Shown piece after piece: positions 18,807 to 19,187 of a DNA stretch of 19,187 nt. Made by a program: the position numbers and the translations under genes. The stretch is from Nitrosomonadaceae bacterium (GTDB lineage: Bacteria > Pseudomonadota > Gammaproteobacteria > Burkholderiales > Nitrosomonadaceae). How positions within the stretch are numbered: position 1 is the first letter of the stretch; the number at the start of each line of letters is the position of its first letter. The stretch spans positions 1 to 19,187 of the forward strand of contig CANIWY010000014.1 in assembly GCA_947471695.1 (NCBI GenBank), read 5' to 3'. Below the pieces are notes generated by a model, which saw nothing but the letters and a program-made list of their open reading frames with translations, ran no database searches and was not told where the DNA came from.

Positions 18807-19187
18807 TCAGTCCTTGGACCCCAATTGAAGCGCCCGTTGACGAGACTCTGCTAGCTCTTCTTTTGACTGCTCGAGTCCCAACCACCCCTGCAGATTGTTC
18901 AGTGCAATCTCAGCCAATGCCTGTATCCAATCGTCGCGCTCGTTCAGGCAAGGGATGTAATGAAACTCGTGGCCGCCAGATTGCATGAAGAGGGCCTTAC
19001 CTTCCATGGCAATCTCCTCCAGCGTTTCAAGGCAGTCAGAAACAAAGCCTGGGCAAACCACGTCCACACGTTGGGTATTCTGTTGCCCGAGCTGTGTCAA
19101 TACTTCCGTGGTGTAAGGTCGCAGCCATTCGGTTTTGCCGAAACGGGATTGGAAACAGATCTGGTATTGGTCAGAACTTAGTTCCAA
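18807..19187 (-). CDS. hemH: Ferrochelatase, C-terminal part (5' end cut by window edge)
   Basis: Ferrochelatase inserts ferrous iron into protoporphyrin IX, the last step of protoheme synthesis, at the cytoplasmic face of the membrane. About 127 C-terminal codons are present, open to the right edge. Recognisable segments are YQICFQSRFGKTEWLRPYT (8-26) and VVCPGFVSDCLETLEEI (43-59), which includes the conserved Glu pair near the active site. GGHEFHYIPCLNERDDW (71-87) follows. A further 230-240 residues should lie outside; a TTG at the very edge is internal sequence, not the start. It converges on the DedA gene with 10 bp between stops and no separate terminator, so any terminator must lie within coding DNA. 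Confidence 0.96.
   Translation of the reverse strand: MELSSDQYQICFQSRFGKTEWLRPYTTEVLTQLGQQNTQRVDVVCPGFVSDCLETLEEIAMEGKALFMQSGGHEFHYIPCLNERDDWIQALAEIALNNLQGWLGLEQSKEELAESRQRALQLGSKD

Overview
The window looks like chromosomal DNA of a betaproteobacterium. A GatCAB operon diverges from mreB-mreC-mreD-mrdA-rodA-rlpA, the MreC N-terminus is of the betaproteobacterial type, and there is a fragment of DUF3579, a family I know mainly from Betaproteobacteria. Nitrosomonadales is a guess; nothing here fixes the genus. GC content looks moderate, and I see no phage, transposon, integron or CRISPR content.

Region by region. (1) 1-3151, minus strand: gatC-gatA-gatB, the tRNA-dependent amidotransferase, with gatB cut by the left edge. 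(2) 3152-3294: divergent promoter region. (3) 3295-9757, plus strand: the complete cell-elongation (Rod) cluster mreB, mreC, mreD, mrdA (PBP2), rodA and rlpA. From mreC onwards each gene overlaps the next by 4-14 bp. (4) 9758-12472: a looser accessory stretch. It holds an unrecognised 149-residue membrane-anchored protein, an exported Sel1-repeat protein and a small adhesin-E-like exported protein. Upstream of and in frame with the last lies a short piece that resembles the start of a DUF3579 protein. Hairpins, a perfect palindrome and unassigned AT-rich DNA fill the rest. (5) 12473-12559, minus strand: tRNA-Leu(CAA) with encoded CCA and a recognisable promoter. (6) 12660-18096, plus strand: queA-tgt (queuosine tRNA modification) followed by yajC-secD-secF (Sec translocon accessory complex). 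(7) 18197-18796: a DedA-family membrane protein. (8) 18807-19187, minus strand: the C-terminal end of ferrochelatase (hemH), convergent with dedA.

How the genes work together: MreB, MreC, MreD, RodA and PBP2 form the elongasome that inserts lateral-wall peptidoglycan. RlpA trims denuded glycan strands at the septum. GatCAB corrects misacylated Asp-tRNA(Asn) and/or Glu-tRNA(Gln). QueA and Tgt put queuosine into GUN anticodons. SecDF-YajC uses the proton-motive force to help pull exported proteins across the membrane.

Most of the window is conserved housekeeping DNA and I found no convincing new multi-gene system. The items most worth a second look are the DUF3579/adhesin-E junction, a probable leaderless queA transcript, hairpins that could control dedA translation and secD transcription, and the regulatory-looking palindrome near 11.3 kb.
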